Positions 55,655 to 57,820 of a stretch of 57,820 bases of DNA are shown piece by piece. Within the stretch, counting starts at the first letter, position 1. Every line of letters starts with the position of its first letter. Under the pieces are notes generated by a model, which was not told the DNA's origin, made no database searches, and was given only the letters and a program-made list of their open reading frames with translations. The DNA comes from Deltaproteobacteria bacterium (GTDB lineage Bacteria; Myxococcota_A; UBA9160; SZUA-336): assembly GCA_029261895.1 (NCBI GenBank), contig JAJDAK010000090.1, positions 1-57,820 of the forward strand. Direction: 5' to 3'. Both the position numbers and the translations under genes were made by a program.

Positions 55655-56683
55655 CTAGAGCACGAGCTCCGCCATCAATCGCAACGCTTCCTTGCTATTG
55701 GTCCCAATGCAAAGCGTTCCAACCGGCGCGCCCCGCCAACGGTCGAAGAGATCGCGGATGCGTTCTTCGGGTCCACAGAACGAAACGGCATCGACCAATT
55801 CATCGGGAACCAACGCTGCGGCCTCTTGCTTCTTACCGTCGAGGTAGAGGTCTTGGATTTTCACAGCCTCTTCCTCGTAACCCAGACGCTTGGCAAAGTC
55901 GTTATAAAAATTCTTGCCACGCGCGCCCATGCCACCGATGTAAAGCGCCATCATTGGCTTCACCATACTTCGGCACTTATCCGCATCGGGACCCAGAATG
56001 ACCGACACGAATGGTGCGACGTCGAAGTCAGCCATCGTTTTCTGCTTACCCGACTTCTTGAAACCCTCGTCGATCGGTTCCTGGAATAGCTCGAAACGTT
56101 GCGGGTCACACCAGATGGGGAAAAATCCATCGGCGAGCTCCGCAGCGAGCTTTACACCATTGGGGCTGATGGCCGCGGTGTAAATTTTCATGTCAGGTCG
56201 TGCATGCAAAATACTGCGCAACGGTTTGCCAAGACCCACCGAACCGGGGCCCGTGTAGGGCATTTGATAGAACTCACCGTTGAACTCGACACGCTTCTCG
56301 CGAGCAAAGATCTCACGCAACACCGTGATGTATTCGCGCATTCGCGTCAGCGGCTTCTTATATCCGACGCCGTACCAACCTTCGACCACCTGAGGACCGG
56401 ACGGACCCAGGCCCAGCACGAAGCGGCCCCCCGAAAGCGCGTCGAGCGTCATGGCCGTCATCGCGGTCATCGCCGGCTGCCGACCGGGAACCTGCATGAT
56501 TGCCGTGCCCAACTTGATGCGCTCGGTCTGCGCGCCGATCCACGCCAGCGGCGTAACGGCATCGGACCCATACGCTTCTGCGGTCCAACAGGAATCAAAA
56601 CCCAGGTTTTCTGCTTCTTTAATCATTTCCATCGGAAGCGCCATGCCAGCGCCCGAATAGCCAACGGTAAGTCCCAAACGCAC
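55655..56683 (-). CDS. LLM-class F420-dependent oxidoreductase (TIGR03559-like)
   Basis: The 342-residue luciferase-like enzyme shows [20 protein letters not shown], the conserved [20 protein letters not shown] and [20 protein letters not shown]. The last motif is typical of actinobacterial and deltaproteobacterial F420 LLM enzymes. It starts with GTG at 56683, supported by GGAGGG six bases upstream. It is divergent from sppA (68 bp) and heads the seven-gene minus-strand run that includes hslO and lutABC. The substrate is not known. Confidence 0.9.
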   Translation of the reverse strand: MRLGLTVGYSGAGMALPMEMIKEAENLGFDSCWTAEAYGSDAVTPLAWIGAQTERIKLGTAIMQVPGRQPAMTAMTAMTLDALSGGRFVLGLGPSGPQVVEGWYGVGYKKPLTRMREYITVLREIFAREKRVEFNGEFYQMPYTGPGSVGLGKPLRSILHARPDMKIYTAAISPNGVKLAAELADGFFPIWCDPQRFELFQEPIDEGFKKSGKQKTMADFDVAPFVSVILGPDADKCRSMVKPMMALYIGGMGARGKNFYNDFAKRLGYEEEAVKIQDLYLDGKKQEAAALVPDELVDAVSFCGPEERIRDLFDRWRGAPVGTLCIGTNSKEALRLMAELVL

Positions 56684-56751
56684 TTTTTGCCCTCCGGTCT
56701 TTTAAAGATAGGTTGCTATCCTACTCGCTCAGTCAGTGAGAGGGAATCGGA

Positions 56752-57732
56752 ATGCGTAGACGACTTACAACTTGGATCGGTATTTTGGCGCTTAGCGGCC
56801 TTACGGGCTGCTTTATGAACCTGGGGGGGATCAGCGAGCTGACCCGGGTTCAGCCCTTCGAAGAAACCGTAGTGCTCGGTGAAAAGGGCCCCAAGGTCGT
56901 GCTTGTGGAGATCGACGGGGTTATTTCGGCAGCCGAGCGGCGCTCGGCATTCGGTCTGCGCTCTCCGAGCATGGTGGCCGAGCTCCGCGAAGCCTTGGAT
57001 CTGGCGGCGGAAGACGAAGACGTTGCGGGCATTCTGCTGCGGATCAACAGCCCAGGTGGAACCGTTTCGGCCAGCGAAACGCTGCACCACGAACTCAAGC
57101 TTTGGAAGTCCGATACCGGGAAACCCATTGTCGCCTATCTGCAAGGGCTCGCGACTTCGGGCGGCTACTACGCAGCTGTTGCTGCAGATCGTATCGTCGC
57201 GCATCCGACCACAGTTACCGGTTCGATCGGCGTGGTCATGCGAAGTGTCAATGTCACGGGTTTGATGGAAAAACTCGGCGTGGAAGATCAAACCTTCACA
57301 AGTGGCGCGTTCAAAGATACGGGATCGCCCACGCGGAAAATGCGAAGCGATGAACGGGAACAACTCGCATCGGTCATCACCGATCTACACTCGCGATTTC
57401 GCGAGGTCGTTGTAGAGGGTCGTCCGGGACTAGAAGCCACACGGATCAATGAGCTCGCCGACGGTCGCGTCTACACCGCGAATCAAGCTCTCGAACACGG
57501 ACTCATCGATGAGATCGGTCATGTCGAAGAAGCGGTGGCGGCGATTGAGTTACTGGCAGGCCTCAAGGAGTCACGCTTGGTCGCGTACCATCGATCCGGC
57601 GACTACAAATCCAATGTGTATAACCAGCCGCAGCTCCCGGCGATTCAAATGATCAACATCGACCTGATTCCGTTCGCACGGGATTACATGAGCCCAGGCT
57701 TCTACTATCTCTGGCCCGCCGCCATCCACTAG
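56752..57732 (+). CDS. sppA: SppA-type signal peptide peptidase (S49), lipoprotein
   Basis: The 326-residue protease degrades cleaved signal peptides in the membrane. It has a lipoprotein signal with lipobox LTGC (Cys20). Catalytic Ser136 lies in ATSGGYYAA and Lys188 in SGAFKDTGSPTRKM; their 52-residue separation is the same as in Bacillus subtilis SppA (Ser147, Lys199). NSPGGTVSASE and TGSIGVV are further family motifs. Length is that of the short, single-domain bacterial SppA. A purine-rich GAGAGGGAA precedes the ATG. The acyl anchor suggests it acts at the periplasmic face. Confidence 0.93.
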   Translation: MRRRLTTWIGILALSGLTGCFMNLGGISELTRVQPFEETVVLGEKGPKVVLVEIDGVISAAERRSAFGLRSPSMVAELREALDLAAEDEDVAGILLRINSPGGTVSASETLHHELKLWKSDTGKPIVAYLQGLATSGGYYAAVAADRIVAHPTTVTGSIGVVMRSVNVTGLMEKLGVEDQTFTSGAFKDTGSPTRKMRSDEREQLASVITDLHSRFREVVVEGRPGLEATRINELADGRVYTANQALEHGLIDEIGHVEEAVAAIELLAGLKESRLVAYHRSGDYKSNVYNQPQLPAIQMINIDLIPFARDYMSPGFYYLWPAAIH

Positions 57733-57788
57733 GTGCCATTGGTGACGTTGTTTGAAGATGCAATTAATGGGGACGTTGGTTAAAAAGT

Positions 57789-57820
57789 TGCACATTTCTG
57801 GCATCCGCCAGAAATGTGCA
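57789..57820. repeat. Perfect 14-bp inverted repeat at the window edge
   Basis: TGCACATTTCTGGC and its exact inverted copy GCCAGAAATGTGCA are separated by ATCC. Just upstream is AATTAATGGGGACGTTGG (57752-57780 region) and TTAAAAAG. The stem might extend past the window end. It may be an sppA terminator, since it lies 57 bases past the stop, or the end of a palindromic mobile element. Confidence 0.7.

Overview
The window reads like a chromosomal piece of a Gram-negative bacterium with moderately high GC. Outer-membrane beta-barrel sequence, several lipoproteins with lipoboxes, a Myxococcus-type Cys-rich repeat, two luciferase-like (LLM, F420-type) oxidoreductases, a WS/DGAT acyltransferase and an AGPS-like flavoenzyme together suggest a member of the former Deltaproteobacteria (Myxococcota, Desulfobacterota or Binatota-like). 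That placement is an inference from gene content; no rRNA or tRNA gene was seen. Genes are dense, usually with 4-bp overlaps, and no gene-free stretch exceeds 300 bases.

Layout. (1) 2-14227: the 3' part of a giant surface protein, with 19 tandem ~139-aa beta-rich repeats, SdrD_B and DUF11-type domains, a long outer-membrane beta-barrel-like region and a short C-terminal extension. The repeats carry a hidden period of four units. (2) 14247-18720, minus strand: a translationally coupled glpD / AGPS-like FAD enzyme / FGGY kinase operon that looks like glycerol or ether-lipid metabolism, although the kinase lacks two glycerol-binding residues. (3) 18801-25619, plus strand: M1 aminopeptidase, pterin carbinolamine dehydratase overlapping a queuosine-salvage glycosylase, and a three-subunit proton-translocating transhydrogenase (pntAA-pntAB-pntB). 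(4) 25622-28759, minus strand: Cys-containing lipoprotein, M18 aminopeptidase and an LLM oxidoreductase. (5) 28850-38311, mostly plus strand: acyl-CoA ligase, WbuC cupin, DsbA-like isomerase (minus), SDR, beta-lactamase-fold hydrolase, YqgE/AlgH, a PaaX-type regulator with an apparently leaderless start, a fatty-acid desaturase, an SRPBCC-epimerase fusion (minus) and a lipoprotein.

(6) 38355-43743, minus strand: TPR lipoprotein, a 1,249-residue secreted protein and a PPOX flavoprotein. The large protein is the most striking item. It joins a CX4CH cytochrome-like domain, a domain with the complete ligand set of the PHM/DBM copper monooxygenases, and a PQQ-type beta-propeller, behind an AT-rich promoter with tandem boxes. 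(7) 43780-48931: a plant/chlamydia-type enoyl-ACP reductase (fabI), hisS (minus) and sucA. A 217-bp element bounded by 39-bp inverted repeats follows sucA. (8) 49189-56683, minus strand: a tight run of LLM oxidoreductase, hslO, lutA-lutB-lutC, WS/DGAT and a membrane-anchored alpha/beta hydrolase. sppA diverges from it at 56752, and the window ends in a perfect 14-bp hairpin.

Taken together, many genes serve lipid metabolism: acyl activation, desaturation, fatty-acid synthesis, storage-lipid acylation and possible ether lipids. Redox supply (transhydrogenase, lactate oxidation, 2-oxoglutarate dehydrogenase) and cell-envelope functions make up most of the rest.
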